Notes under the pieces: model-generated | What the model was told of the DNA's origin: nothing | Seen by the model: only the letters and a program-made list of their open reading frames with translations | Databases searched by the model: none | In this document: positions 24,561-36,940 of the stretch, piece after piece | Numbering within the stretch: the first letter of the stretch is position 1 | Layout of the letters: each line of letters opens with the position of its first letter | DNA from: Aphis gossypii | Taxonomy: Eukaryota; Arthropoda; Insecta; Hemiptera; Aphididae | Direction of reading: 5' to 3' | DNA length: 64,000 nucleotides | NCBI RefSeq assembly: GCF_020184175.1 | Contig: NC_065532.1 | Location: 15,810,001 to 15,874,000, forward strand | Translations under genes and position numbers: made by a program

Positions 24561-27500
24561 AAAACTCGCACAAATAAAATACTACATACCTAATATATAT
24601 ACTATGGTATGTAATCTGCAGTACTCTGCAGTCTGCAGTATATATACACAGCACGATGCTCACGATTCTCGCTGTAATAACGGCTGAAATGGCAAATAAA
24701 AAAAAAAAATAATAAAAAATATATTATAAAATCTTGTGACATAATGAACTACTACGCATAAACAGTATGCATATGGTTATTTCAAAGGCTATAGCCAAGT
24801 TAATAGTTAATATATATAGACAATTATAAGTTAATTTTAAAGTTATAAAAGTTACAAGTTGTAAGTATAAAAAAAGCAAATTAACTTAGTTAAAAATCAG
24901 TTTTTTTAATTGAATATTAATAAGTAATAACCAAGATATTATAATATGCTAAAGCTAAGTGTAGCTTATATGTAATGTATAGGATATATAATATTATATA
25001 TTATAAAAAACAAATTAACCATCATTTGGTCATACTAAATTTGAAAACAGCTGTGTAGGTAAATTAAATGTTGAAATGTGTATAATGTATATGAATCTGC
25101 ACGTTAATTAAATCATTGTTTTAATTTTTAACCCAACCTTATTAAAGCTTTTATTTTTGTTTTACAAATTGGCTTCCACTGGTAATTATAATGTATAATA
25201 AATTATTTATATGATTTTTTTGCTTTTAAATTATTTTTTTTTATCATCGGAAGTTTATGCGTAGAAGATTTAAGTTGCAAAAACGTTTTTTTAAACAAAA
25301 CATGAATGTAATTTGAAAATTGACTGCTTAAAGTTTACACTATCAAAAAAAAAAAAAATAATAAAGTGATGCAATCAGGTCTTGCACCAAAACACATAAT
25401 ATTATACAAAACGAATAGGTATAATATAATGATGTATCTACCTTATTCTTTTGTATTATATGCAATGCAATGGGCAAACGAAATAATAAAACTGGATTCA
25501 ATAAAATATGAATAACGTGTAATAAAATTTAAACTTTTCCATTTTTATGTTCCAAATAATATTACAAAAAATAGAACGAAATATATACACATATATAATA
25601 TGACCCACGTTTATGTATATATTAACACACATACATACATGATATATTATATACAAGTGTGTGTGTGTGTATACATATAGAATAACGCAAGTGTGGTAAA
25701 AGTTTCAAAATTCCTCTATTAAATATTTAATCTCTGGATCGTGCACCTGCTCAGGTCGGTGATTAAATCATTTTATGTTTAACCCATAAACCTTTTACTA
25801 ATCCACGTGCTTTGTCATATATACGAGCCGTGACACACGTTTATCCGAACGATTTCCACGCTTGGTATAACGAAACAGCATTTTATGTTTCAATATCTGG
25901 AGCTGCTAACCATTCTTTCACATTAAAACATTCTTCACTTGTAGAGTCGTTCGCGCTGAATTTATATATATAATGTACTATCCCGTAATGCCATATATAC
26001 ACACAAATGGGTATATGGCGTATGAATACATAAGTACATAATATATATATAAATATTATACTATAAATAGTTATATACGTTTTATAATACGAAAAAGTAT
26101 ACAACATACGTGTAAACTACGTAAACATTAAATAAGTGTAATACTACGTGCAGTACCGACCAGATGTGATAATAATATGTTTATCTACGGAAAAAACGAC
26201 TGGGGCGAGAGAAACATATATTATAAATTATAATATTATAAGAGAATATTATGTAATTTTTTTTTGCGTTTAAAAAGAGTTAATCACTTTTAACACACTA
26301 TACATAACCAAAATTCATATTCTAAAGCAATATAATACATTTAAGTATTTAAGTATACTGAAAATATATTTTAATTCTATATAAACAAAAAGGGAAGTTA
26401 TTATGTACACATTACTGGTTTTACATAATACACATGCAGTATTGCAATGTTGCGAGTTTTTGACGTCTGCCATTATAAAAGTAGAAGCAAAACAATTTGC
26501 TTCAATCTTCAATAAATACATGATTTTTTATAACTATATGATAATTTTAAAGATATGAACAAATGTTAATTTTAAAGTTAAAATTATTGTTCAATTTGAC
26601 ACGCAAGCCTAAAGAATTGTAAGTTCTTAATCATCTACACTAATATTATTTAAATGAAATTTGGTACATAGCTAATTTAGACACTGAGAAAGGAAACAGG
26701 TTCAAAAATCAAAATTATTCAAAATAATCCATAATTAAACGAGATAGTTATATAATTTCCCTCTATTATATTTTGTTATTATGTTTTAATTTGAAATATT
26801 AATCACAGAGATTTGAAACTTGTCATCTATATATGTGATGTGTTTAATTAATTTCACTACATATTCATAATATTGAAAAATGATTTATTTATGACCGACA
26901 TAGCCACATAGGTATGATAGACAATTGAATACATACGGTCATTTCCGTTATATTTCATAGTTTATATACTTCTATATATTATATACACCAAAACTATTTT
27001 TTCCTCGTTTGAATACACTGTTTTTTCTGTAGAGTTATGGTTGATAATATAATAAAATATACTAAAATTATTTTAATGATATAAAGACTTTAGGGATGTA
27101 TAATTAATTACACATAATTTGACAAAATATAAATTAATTCCTTTAAACTATATTTTTCCCCTATAAAAACGTTATTAAGTGTTACCTTCCGGCTTATTTT
27201 AACTGTATATTATTTAACAATTTTAGAAGACACCTACAAAGATTTTATCGTCGCATGCACCATTATAACACCAATAAAACGGATAAACGAATGTCGATTC
27301 CAAAACGTATTATTAAAAATTTATTTTAACCAAAAAAGTTTGAAAAAAAGTGATATTAATAATGCCAACATTTGTCGTGTATACGACGGCTACGGAATAT
27401 TGATGGCAAACACATCACACATACTATTATATTAACTCGTATACCCAGTCATTATTTATGTAAAGGCCAAATATGGGCAGATGGTAAGACTGGTTAAAAA

Positions 27501-28230
27501 GTGTATCGCGCGTATATATAATATTATTATAATATTATAATCGCCGTCCTGTTCAGTTTGAAATTCCTATTAAAACGAAAAACCACCAGTAACCATACAT
27601 TATATACCGCGGTATATAATATACATATTAAACTAAACACATTTAATTATTATATTTGTAAACCGAGGGATAATCTCTTGTACTGTATAAACTGTATAAG
27701 TGTATATATGGCTACACACACATAATATTAATTATTATTATACTTATTACTATTATCATGCCGCTCTACTGCAACGTTTAATTAAACATATTATTATAAT
27801 CTAAGTACAAACTTACCATATGTACGCGCTGCAGCCGAGTTGAAAATGAACCAAAAAATATGCATATTTATAATACTGCGGTAGTATAGTGTACATAATT
27901 ATTATTTTCGTACCTATGCGCAACGCATGTAATATAGGAAAAAACACGCGTATTCAACACCTCAAAAATATTAATTGTAAAAACGATTACGGCGGCGGAT
28001 CTACTGGACGAGTACAAACAGTAGGCAGGTATATGCGTACTGCAACGGAATAATGTAATACACAATTTTTTAGGAGCTTATATTATTATATTATACGTCT
28101 TTTATATATATTATAATAAAAATATGTGTAGGTACCTACACGTAATGAGTATGTGTCCGACACGTTGACACAGGCTATATATTATTATTATTATTGTTGT
28201 ATAATGTATACATTATATACACAACAATAC
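24561..28230. other. AT-rich non-coding stretch
   Basis: No gene is supported. It holds several small chance frames (25883-26107, 26315-26521 and 27868-28065, all minus), a (TG)n run at about 25658-25670 and a perfect GGTACC palindrome at 28126-28141. A GC-richer patch lies near 27820-28040 (ACGGCGGCGG near 27988). Confidence 0.5.
28126..28141. repeat. GGTACC-centred 16-bp palindrome
   Basis: GTGTAGGTACCTACAC is a perfect dyad. With 11980-11995 it is the longest of this palindrome family found here. Confidence 0.75.
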
Positions 28231-28480
28231 GCGAGCGAGTCGAAAATTAAACACACACGCGAGGAGATTATACGCTGCAGAGCTACCGCTTGGCAGCGTA
28301 TATGATGGTATAATATAATGTTATAATGCGCGTGTGATATATTTGTATTCAAAAGTGAAATTATTATTCGTTAAAGACGCCTTTATAAATGGGAAGTAAA
28401 TAAATATTCGGATAAAAACGTCACTTATGAGTTTCTACGACGATTGTCGTCTTCGCCGCTGCGGCGGTGGTATTATAGTG
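28231..28480. other. CpG-containing block 7
   Basis: The block includes GCGAGCGAGTCG, CACACACGCGAGG and, at about 28449-28469, CGCCGCTGCGGCGG, a GC-only hairpin candidate. A 67-codon plus frame starts at 28444 and is unrecognised. Confidence 0.35.
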
Positions 28481-28557
28481 TGCGTAAGAAGTGCCCAAAC
28501 CATATATACATTTACCTACATTATGTATATATAACTACGCTGCAACGTGAGTATGAT

Positions 28558-28710
28558 AGTAATAATAATAATAATAATATTATTACCGTTACCCGAAAGA
28601 CGATAATCCCAACGAGCGGATTTATCATATTATATTTATGTTTATAAACGCATATACATATATATTATAATATATATATAAGACGTATATAATAACGACG
28701 ACGACGACGT
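28558..28710. repeat. (AAT)n, (TA)n and (ACG)n repeats
   Basis: (AAT)n at about 28558-28578, TA-rich sequence at about 28650-28682 and (ACG)n at about 28694-28710. These triplet and dinucleotide runs account for the overlapping frames here. Confidence 0.85.
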
Positions 28711-28959
28711 ATGGTTTAATATACCTATTACCTCCTACACCAATATAATATGTATGTATAATATTATTATATGTGCGTGTATAGGTACCTACAGCCGGCT
28801 GTGTGTATAATAATATTGTACACCATATAATCCTGTGCACAAATATTTGATTTACACGACGGAGTATACCTATACCGAGGTAACTTCTCACGTGTGTAGA
28901 GCATTATATTATGTACATAATGCGTATACTTTCGAGTTTTAAGGGTGCACAAAAACACA

Positions 28960-29012
28960 CACCCTCGACGAGATAATCACTATAAAGGTCGTGATTACGG
29001 GGTGTAGGAAAA
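28960..29012. other. Nested inverted repeats, possible stem-loop
   Basis: An outer ACACCC...GGGTGT pair and an inner TAATCAC...GTGATTA pair enclose TATAAAGGTC. Both arms are in register, so a stem-loop of about 45 nt is possible. Confidence 0.35.
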
Positions 29013-29149
29013 CATCATATACGTACGTTTTGGCCTGCAAACCCATTGCGGACTGCGATACCCTCATAATATACTGTGTTGGTATATATAATATATGATA
29101 TTACGTATATATAACCGCACATTATGTGATACTATCTATATATATATTA

Positions 29150-30120
29150 TTTTGGTAGCGGCGTACTTTCAGGACGCGCGAGGCGAAATGTGTACACGTC
29201 GATAGACTGCACCGTACGTGTGTAATCCGCCGCCACTAGCTGGGGATGATGCGTTACCTATATGTATACATATAATATAACACTCCTATACGTGTGTAAT
29301 AAACCTAGGTATACAATATAATCTGTACCGCGGTAATTGCGCGGCTCCGAGCCGGGTGTCAATATAATTACTACCCGAAAGGTGTTTGGATTTTTCGAAC
29401 GGCGCCCCCGGCTGTTGGATCAAGTGGCGCGGCGCGAGAGAGGGGAGGGAAAGCGCTTTTTTTTTTCGTATTTCTATCTGTTTACAAAATATTTATCCGT
29501 CATTACCGGTTCTCGTGTCTGCTGCAGTGTTTGTGGTGTGAGTGTATGTGTAATTGCCCATCATACACACACACACTCGCCACCTTACGATACGTAGGTA
29601 GGTATATATACAAGATTTACGTTTTTTATTATTTTTGTTTTTTGTTTCGTTTAATGTGCCGGTGTATTATTTGATCAGATCGGAAAATGGCCGCCGGTCA
29701 AAGCCGACACTAAAATAAAAGGACTCGGTCGCGCGCGCGCGCGAGAAACACACGCACACACGCGCACACGTACACGCGTAAACACGGACGCACGCTTTGT
29801 GTGTACGGGTGTTGCGCGATCCTTCTTTCTCGGTCCAGCTGCCGCCGCCGCAACACGACCGGGTCACGCCCCTTTATTCTTGTTACTCGACAGTCGGAGA
29901 CATGACTGTAAATAATGCAAAGTACGCTGCCCGAGTATATAATAATAATATAATATGTATATAAGTATGGTTATGTATAGATACCTGTATGAGTTGTGCA
30001 CATATTACGATACGCATTGCGATCCGTCCGCGTCGGGTAGAGTATTTTAACGTTTTTTCTTGTCCGTTTTTCCGCCGTCGCAAACACCATAATATTATAT
30101 CTGCATCGAGCACGCTCATC
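29150..30120. other. Largest CpG-rich block (8)
   Basis: About 1 kb rich in CpG: GGACGCGCGAGGCG near 29171, GCGCGGCTCCGAGCCGGG near 29339-29356 (containing GGCTCCGAGCC), GGCGCCCCCGGCTG near 29401, GTGGCGCGGCGCGAG near 29423, (CG)n at 29729-29744 passing into CA/CG alternation to about 29780, and CTGCCGCCGCCGC near 29839. Several 61- to 86-codon frames on both strands overlap, as expected in stop-poor GC-rich DNA. None has a recognisable domain. This is the strongest candidate for a CpG-type promoter or 5' exon. Confidence 0.5.
29728..29780. repeat. Alternating CG/CA tract, Z-DNA-prone
   Basis: (CG)n is followed, after GAGAAA, by ACACACGCACACACGCGCACACGTACACGCG. This is about 50 bp of nearly uninterrupted purine-pyrimidine alternation with high CG content. 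Confidence 0.75.
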
Positions 30121-33100
30121 CCAACTTTTTTCTCCAGCTATGTACAGTTATATTTTAAAAAAGCTAATTATTAGAGTTTTTAAACATTTTTATACATATA
30201 TAATATATATATAATTATTAAAGACCATCACATTTTCTAATTCTTGAAATTTTTCGTAATAGGTACTTAAAGACCAAATGGTGACTTTTGGAGATACAAA
30301 TCTCTATTTTTTTAAACGAAAACCCTTATATTAAACCCTATATTCTATTGTGAATTATTTAGCGGATAGTTTTTTTGAAAATGTTGGTGTTAAAGGAAAA
30401 AGCTCACTCTAGAAATAGAGTAAGGGGGGAAATAATATTTTTGGGCATTGGAAATACGCGTATATACATTTTTTATGTAAATTATTTATTAATGATGTAT
30501 CGAGATAATTTTACATTGTAGAATAATGATGTAAAATATTAGTACCTAATTCCCCCTTCTCACAATCTTCACAACAAAATCTTTACAAGAACTTATTATT
30601 TTATATTTTATTAAAAACTATTATCCATACATTTGTTTGTAATTTTTATATTATTAAATAGCAAACGATTACATGGTGGAAAGGAACTCAGTAGTGGGTG
30701 GTAGACCCAACATACAAAAACTTCAACTATAATATAGTATATAGACTTTCACGAAGGATACGTAATGCCTTAATGCATTTTCATGAAAAATAGGCGAATT
30801 TCTGTTTAATTATATCTTTTATATAATTATTATAAATATATATATTTATGTTAAAATATTTTTTAATTTTTTAATTACTAAACCAAGTTTTTAAACTTTA
30901 GAGTAATTATATCATATATTATGTTATTTTTATTTCAATAAAATAATATTATATATTATCGGTTATAAGTACTCGTGTATGCAACAAATTTATTTCTATT
31001 TACCTTTAAACATTACACTTTGTATTATATTATATAGTAGTACCTATATTATTAATAAAAAATACCTATATGATAATAACTAATAAGTATTAATATAGTT
31101 GTATGGATAGATACGAAATAACAAAATGATATAATAAAATATAATAATTGTTCAAAAACAAAACTCACTCATTCGCGTTTTATGATACATATATCTGTCC
31201 TCACAGAATTGATTTTAATATAGCGCCTTAAAGTGGTTGACTATAATATACAAGTATAACTTTATATTGTGAATTATTTTAATATCTGTAAAAAAATAAT
31301 ATCGAATTATAAAATATTGCCGTATTAAATATTATATGTTTATCAGGTTGTTGAAATATATGGAGGGTAAAAAGTAAGATATATATATTAGGTTATAAAA
31401 TTATAATCATAGGTTCAATTCCAATATTATAATTTATAAATATATATAAGTACCTACTATTAAATGTTAACCTTAAACTACTTAAACTCAATATGTAACC
31501 AAATTAATTTCTTTATTATCAAACCACGCAGTAGAGTAATATGTGAAACTTAATCAAGAGAAGGAGGATTAAAATTATACTTAGCACAATAATACTATTG
31601 ATTATGAAGGACTCTCCTCCTTCATGGCACCTATTAATCAAAATCTTGATTTTTTTTTTTAGTCTCTTAAATGTTTATTTTATAACTAATGCTAATTTTA
31701 AAAATCAATTTCCTCAACTACCAAAAAGGAATCCACTTGTTATCCTTACATTCAATATAATATACGCCGCTGATATTACGAATGAGATTCTGGATTGTGC
31801 TACCTTAGTATAACTAAAAAAAACCATTGATTATTAAATTACTTTTATCCATTTATATCGCATTACGTATATGTCATTTAAAGTATACATTTTAAACTAT
31901 GCAGCCAGTTATATAATATAATAACCTACGTGGTAACACGGACAACTTATGATTATTGTAAATAATATTATTATTAACTATCTATACATACCCATTTAAC
32001 CAGATTTTAAAATAATATAAACATAAAATTATTATCACTTCGTATAAGATATTGTAATGTCTATTATTGATGGACGGCTTGTTTGTTACATCTATTAAAG
32101 TATAAAACCTTGGTGTACAACTGTAATCTCCAACTATGCAGAGCCAATTTCATTTCAGATCCTAAAGTATATAATATATTATCGTGAATGTGTTAAACTG
32201 TAAAATTTATTTTAATAATTGAAGTAGGTATTCATAAAATAAGTTTATAAAATTGTAATTAAATCGTATTTTTTATATTATTTACCTTTTCTCAAATTAA
32301 AAACATTAGTTCCTTAGCTTAATAGAAATACACTAATTCGTCATAACTCTAAATTCTATACACACAAATACAAATCGTATTACGCATTATAAATCACAAT
32401 GACCCTGCAAGACTGCTGGACCGTATCAGCCGCAATATTCACAGTTGATAGAGTTGACGGCACGTCAATTACTATATAGACAATTATATATTAATATATT
32501 CTTATTTATTATTTATGAATCATGATTATTATTATTATACTGTCATAAAAAAAAAAAAAAACAATTCGCTTTCTAATATTTACAATGTCTGTATACATAA
32601 TATTACATATTATATCGAGTTAATCGACGAGCGTTATTTATATATATATGATAGACGTCGATCGACCACGTCGCAAGTCCTAAATAACATATTATTATTA
32701 TTATTATTATTATACATAGAGACACCCATAATAAGCACATCGGGAGATGGATATATTATATTATAATGTGTATAGACGATGTTATCGACTATATGAGACT
32801 TCCCCGATCGATGTTTGATCTACCTAAGCGTGTTATCTCAATACAGAATACGTCAGACACGTCTAGAAATAATATTTTAATAACGACTTGTATGCATATT
32901 ATGTAGGACGACGTGTGCCTCTATACACACATTATTATATCTATACGCACGTGTGTGTGCGAGCTGCTGTTATAGGTACGTCTATCGTGAGCGTAGTGCT
33001 TTTTGATGTGGTTGACAGGCTTTTTGCATATATTATAAATTGGTCATCACATTATGTTTATATTACCTATGTGCATAATACTATATAGGTATCAAATATT

Positions 33101-35600
33101 ATATTATCCGAGTACCTATATTATACTATTATACACACCATGGACGTGACTCGTCGTTGTTAATCGATGTATCAAACATTAGTTGTATAAATATAATTTA
33201 ACATATATTATTATATACTATAGCTATATGCGTGTAACCTGCCTACACGGCTAACCTTCCGTGTACAATAAATAGTTATTTTAAGTTATGCATATATACT
33301 TACTTAAAATACATTATATTATGGCTTTTTAATATGGTGTTTGTGCGTATATATATATATATATATGTGTGTATTTTTTAGTAGGTATATTATGTACGGT
33401 GTCGTGTATTCCTACAGTATTATATATGGGTAGAGAGAGAAGAAAGAGGACGTCATGATTATAGACGTTTCGAGCTAATGGATTTCATGGACAACTCGCG
33501 TATATATACATTAAAATAATATTCAAATAATCTTTGAAATCATTGTGTTATTTTAAGACATCTCTTTCGACACTGCAGCAAATGTCCCGCGGATTGATGA
33601 ACAACAACACGCATACCTGTTGTACATTAAAAATGATACGCTATATAGGTACATATAATTATATATATATATATATAAATATATTTATATATTATCCAAA
33701 ACTTATCTTATTAGATCAAATACTAGAAAAAATACCAAAGGTAAATTTTATACGTCCCACTCTACTCAAGTACATTATTATAATATTAATATACCTTTTT
33801 CATTAAGAATATTAGATAGTATACACGATGACAGAGTCAAAAACGTATCTTACAAACAATAACATTGTTATCAACGCATGTATTACGAAAATATACGTCT
33901 TTACACTTATAACATTATTATTATCAAACGTTGACTTGGAAATGAATAATATATATATATTATGTTATGTAATATATGTGCTTGTAATATATAATCAAAG
34001 ATATTTAGATGTACATATATATAATATAGAACTCTTCAAGTATCTGTATATAATATGCGTGTATGTAAATATTATTCTAAAAATACATACGACTTTTTGA
34101 ATAATTATAATTATTATCAGCATAAAGAAATAAGTACCTGAGTAGTATAGTTACGAACGATTTTATTCTTAAATTAATACCGTTTTTAATTTTACCCTAA
34201 TAGTTAGTTTTATGAAATTCATAATTATTGTTCTATCTTCTAACAATATGTACATCATGCGAACTTCGCTGCAAATGTCGTAAATATATAGTACGATGAA
34301 CTCATCAACTACAATATAAGAATGAAATCATTTATAAGATTTAAACAATTAATGCTTGAAAAAATAAAAAAAATATTATAATAGGTACACTGGATCAAAA
34401 ACAATACAAATTAAATGACTAAGTTTTTCCGAGAACTATTATTTTTTTAGCGGAGTGCATTGTGCAAGATAATCGCGAAATCATGTACCGTGTATTATTA
34501 CATTGTTTGGTGTTGTGTAGATCGTAATCGGTGTCATCGTGTATAATGTTATTCTATTTGATTTATTAAATCTGTTAATTGCAAAATGATGAAAGAATTT
34601 AGAACAATGAATTATTATATTAATATATATTATTATAACACATTATTATTAATGAACAAGTACCAATATGTTTTTTAAGCTAATATATTATAGATATTAA
34701 TGCGAATGTTTAATAAAATTAATTTTTATTTAAAATGATAATATTTATTAGTTATTTTATTGTCACACTTGGTACGTTTTTCGTAATTATATACTTTAGT
34801 TATTAATAATTAATAATTACATAATATCATTCATTATTTATTAATTATTATCAATTTAAATATATTTTAATAATTTTAATTCATAAATAACAATTAAAAC
34901 TAAAAACATTATACCAGTATAAGGTTTTAGTTGTAATAAATGTACAAAAACAGTCATTATTTTTAAATTGAATAATTACTTGTTGTTTGTGCGTGAAATA
35001 TATTGATTTGTTTTTTCATTTTGAAGTAATCGAGCATTCAATATTCAATCCAACGCAGTTGCCTGTGTCTGACAGTCAATGTCGTTTAGACAAAAAACCG
35101 ACTCTGCAGCGTCAATATTGAAGACACAAGGTGATTGGGAATTATTTTCACGTTTATATATCTATGCAAAACGTGTACCTATACATTACATTAAAAAAAA
35201 TTCTATTAAATATTATAGTATAATAATTAATAATTATACTAATATTTAATTTGTCCTCTGATAAATAGTTTATCGTACCTGCAAGTACATTTAAATATGT
35301 GTATACAAAGATGTCTATGAGAAATTACATACTATTAGTAAATATATAAGGATAGGTTATTAGCATAAAAAATAATATTATTGTAATCTATTACAGAATT
35401 AATAAAAATGCTATTTGTAAATATCGACGTTTTTATACGTAATATTATTATGTATTATGTGTAAATACATTAAAAAAAAAAAAAAAAAAACATTTGGAGA
35501 AAGATTGACGTGTTCAATACTTATTGTATACGTTTAAAAATGTGTATTATATTCACCCCCTTGATGGAAAAGTTTTTTTTTTAATATTAACCATTTTGGT
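30121..35600. other. Long AT-rich non-coding stretch
   Basis: No gene is supported. Microsatellites lie at 32691-32713 (TTA), 33349-33366 (TA), 33661-33676 (TA) and 35472-35490 (A19). A GC-poor inverted word pair, TTCAATATT/AATATTGAA, flanks about 35037-35123. Frames of 66 to 90 codons (31598-31813, 32515-32766, 33534-33806, 33828-34100) are Ile/Tyr/Asn/Leu-rich and unrecognised. Confidence 0.5.
35472..35490. repeat. Poly(A) run of 19
   Basis: An uninterrupted A run on plus. No retroposed sequence is recognisable immediately upstream, so it is not called as a SINE or LINE tail. Confidence 0.85.
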
Positions 35601-35619
35601 ATCACGAAGCATGATAATA

Positions 35620-36940
35620 TATGTCAGTGTCAGTGTGTGTGTGTGTGTGATGTGCGCCGCGAACATGATGTTCTCATTGTACAATCGGACGAAAACGATA
35701 CAAATATAATATATATAATATTATATTGCTTTTTTGTTTAAATTCTCTCATTGTTTATATTTATATGGAACCCGGAGCCGTGCATAATCGGTCCCCTAAC
35801 ATTCCCGAAACGAAAAACGTATTGGATAATAATAATAATAATAAAACGCGTCCGGGGACCAAAACAAATCGAAATGGAAAGAGCACAGAAGAGAACTCAC
35901 ACCGCACCGCAGCAGTCACACGGCGATTTTTTTTATTTTTATTTTATTTTTTTTTTTTATTTCTCACTCGTGCAGTGTGTATAATAATATGTACGCGTTT
36001 CGATCGCGTGTAATCAGAGTTGTAATACACACAGACAACAAAGCCCCGTACAATAGTAATAATAATAAAAATAATAATAAATACGATTCGGTATACACAG
36101 TAGCCCTGCTCTCGCGCACGTACAAATATAAAGGTTTACAATACATATATACGTATATATGATATAATGTGTAATGTATGTATACGGAACGGGCTGTGGC
36201 GGCGAGCAGAGAAGACGTTATCCAGATGGGTGTCACACACACACACACATACGACCCTCCTCTACACACAAGTCGTATTATATATATTATATGTAATAAT
36301 AATAATATGTGTATGCGATTCGTTTCCCCGTCACACATATGTGTCGGGTGAACTTATTGCTCGCGGCGGCGATAGTCATTGTCATTCGTCGCGACGTGTT
36401 CCTGCGTGTTCGTGTGTTTGTGTGCTCGCACCGGGGATGGGACCGGAGATAAACGAATTGGTCACGCGCGCGGTATGTACCCCGGTCGCGGTCGTATCCG
36501 TCTATATAATATCGTGTGTATTATAGGAGACAAAAACCGCACCCGGGCGTGTGTTGTCATTGGCTGATTCGCCACGACACATAGTTCAATATTTACAATG
36601 TCTGTCGTCCTATTATTATTATTATTATTATACGAGAGTATACGCGTCCTGCACTGCTCTGCCCTCGTCATCTTCAGTGCTATAGGTATATATAATACCA
36701 AATAATAAATAGTTTTAATGTGTGTGTGTGTGTTTGCTGCACAGCGCGTCTAAAATCGACGGTTAAGAAACCGTCCCAAGGTCTCTATGTGTGTGTGTGT
36801 GTGTGTGAGATCGGCGACAGGTACAATAAACCTCCGACCCCTCCCCCTGCACGATCGTCGCGATTTGTCATACCTCTGTTGTAGCAGCAGCAGCACAGTG
36901 CTGTAGATATACATTATATATTTATGTGTATAGCGAAATC
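35620..36940. other. CpG- and microsatellite-rich block 9
   Basis: Contains (GT)n at about 35633-35649, AAT repeats at 35827-35842 and 36055-36080, (CA)n at 36234-36249, (TTA)n at 36611-36632 and (TG)n at 36719-36733 and 36788-36808. CpG-dense patches lie near 36360-36500 and 36535-36560. Seven overlapping frames of 61 to 124 codons occur on both strands. Much of their length is repeat-derived (His-Thr, Tyr-Ile and Asn runs). No domain was recognised. Confidence 0.5.

Noticed and set aside
35964..36526. Overlapping frames of 124 (minus) and 119 (plus) codons
   Set aside because: Both are largely translations of CA, TG and AAT repeats and occur on opposite strands of the same DNA.
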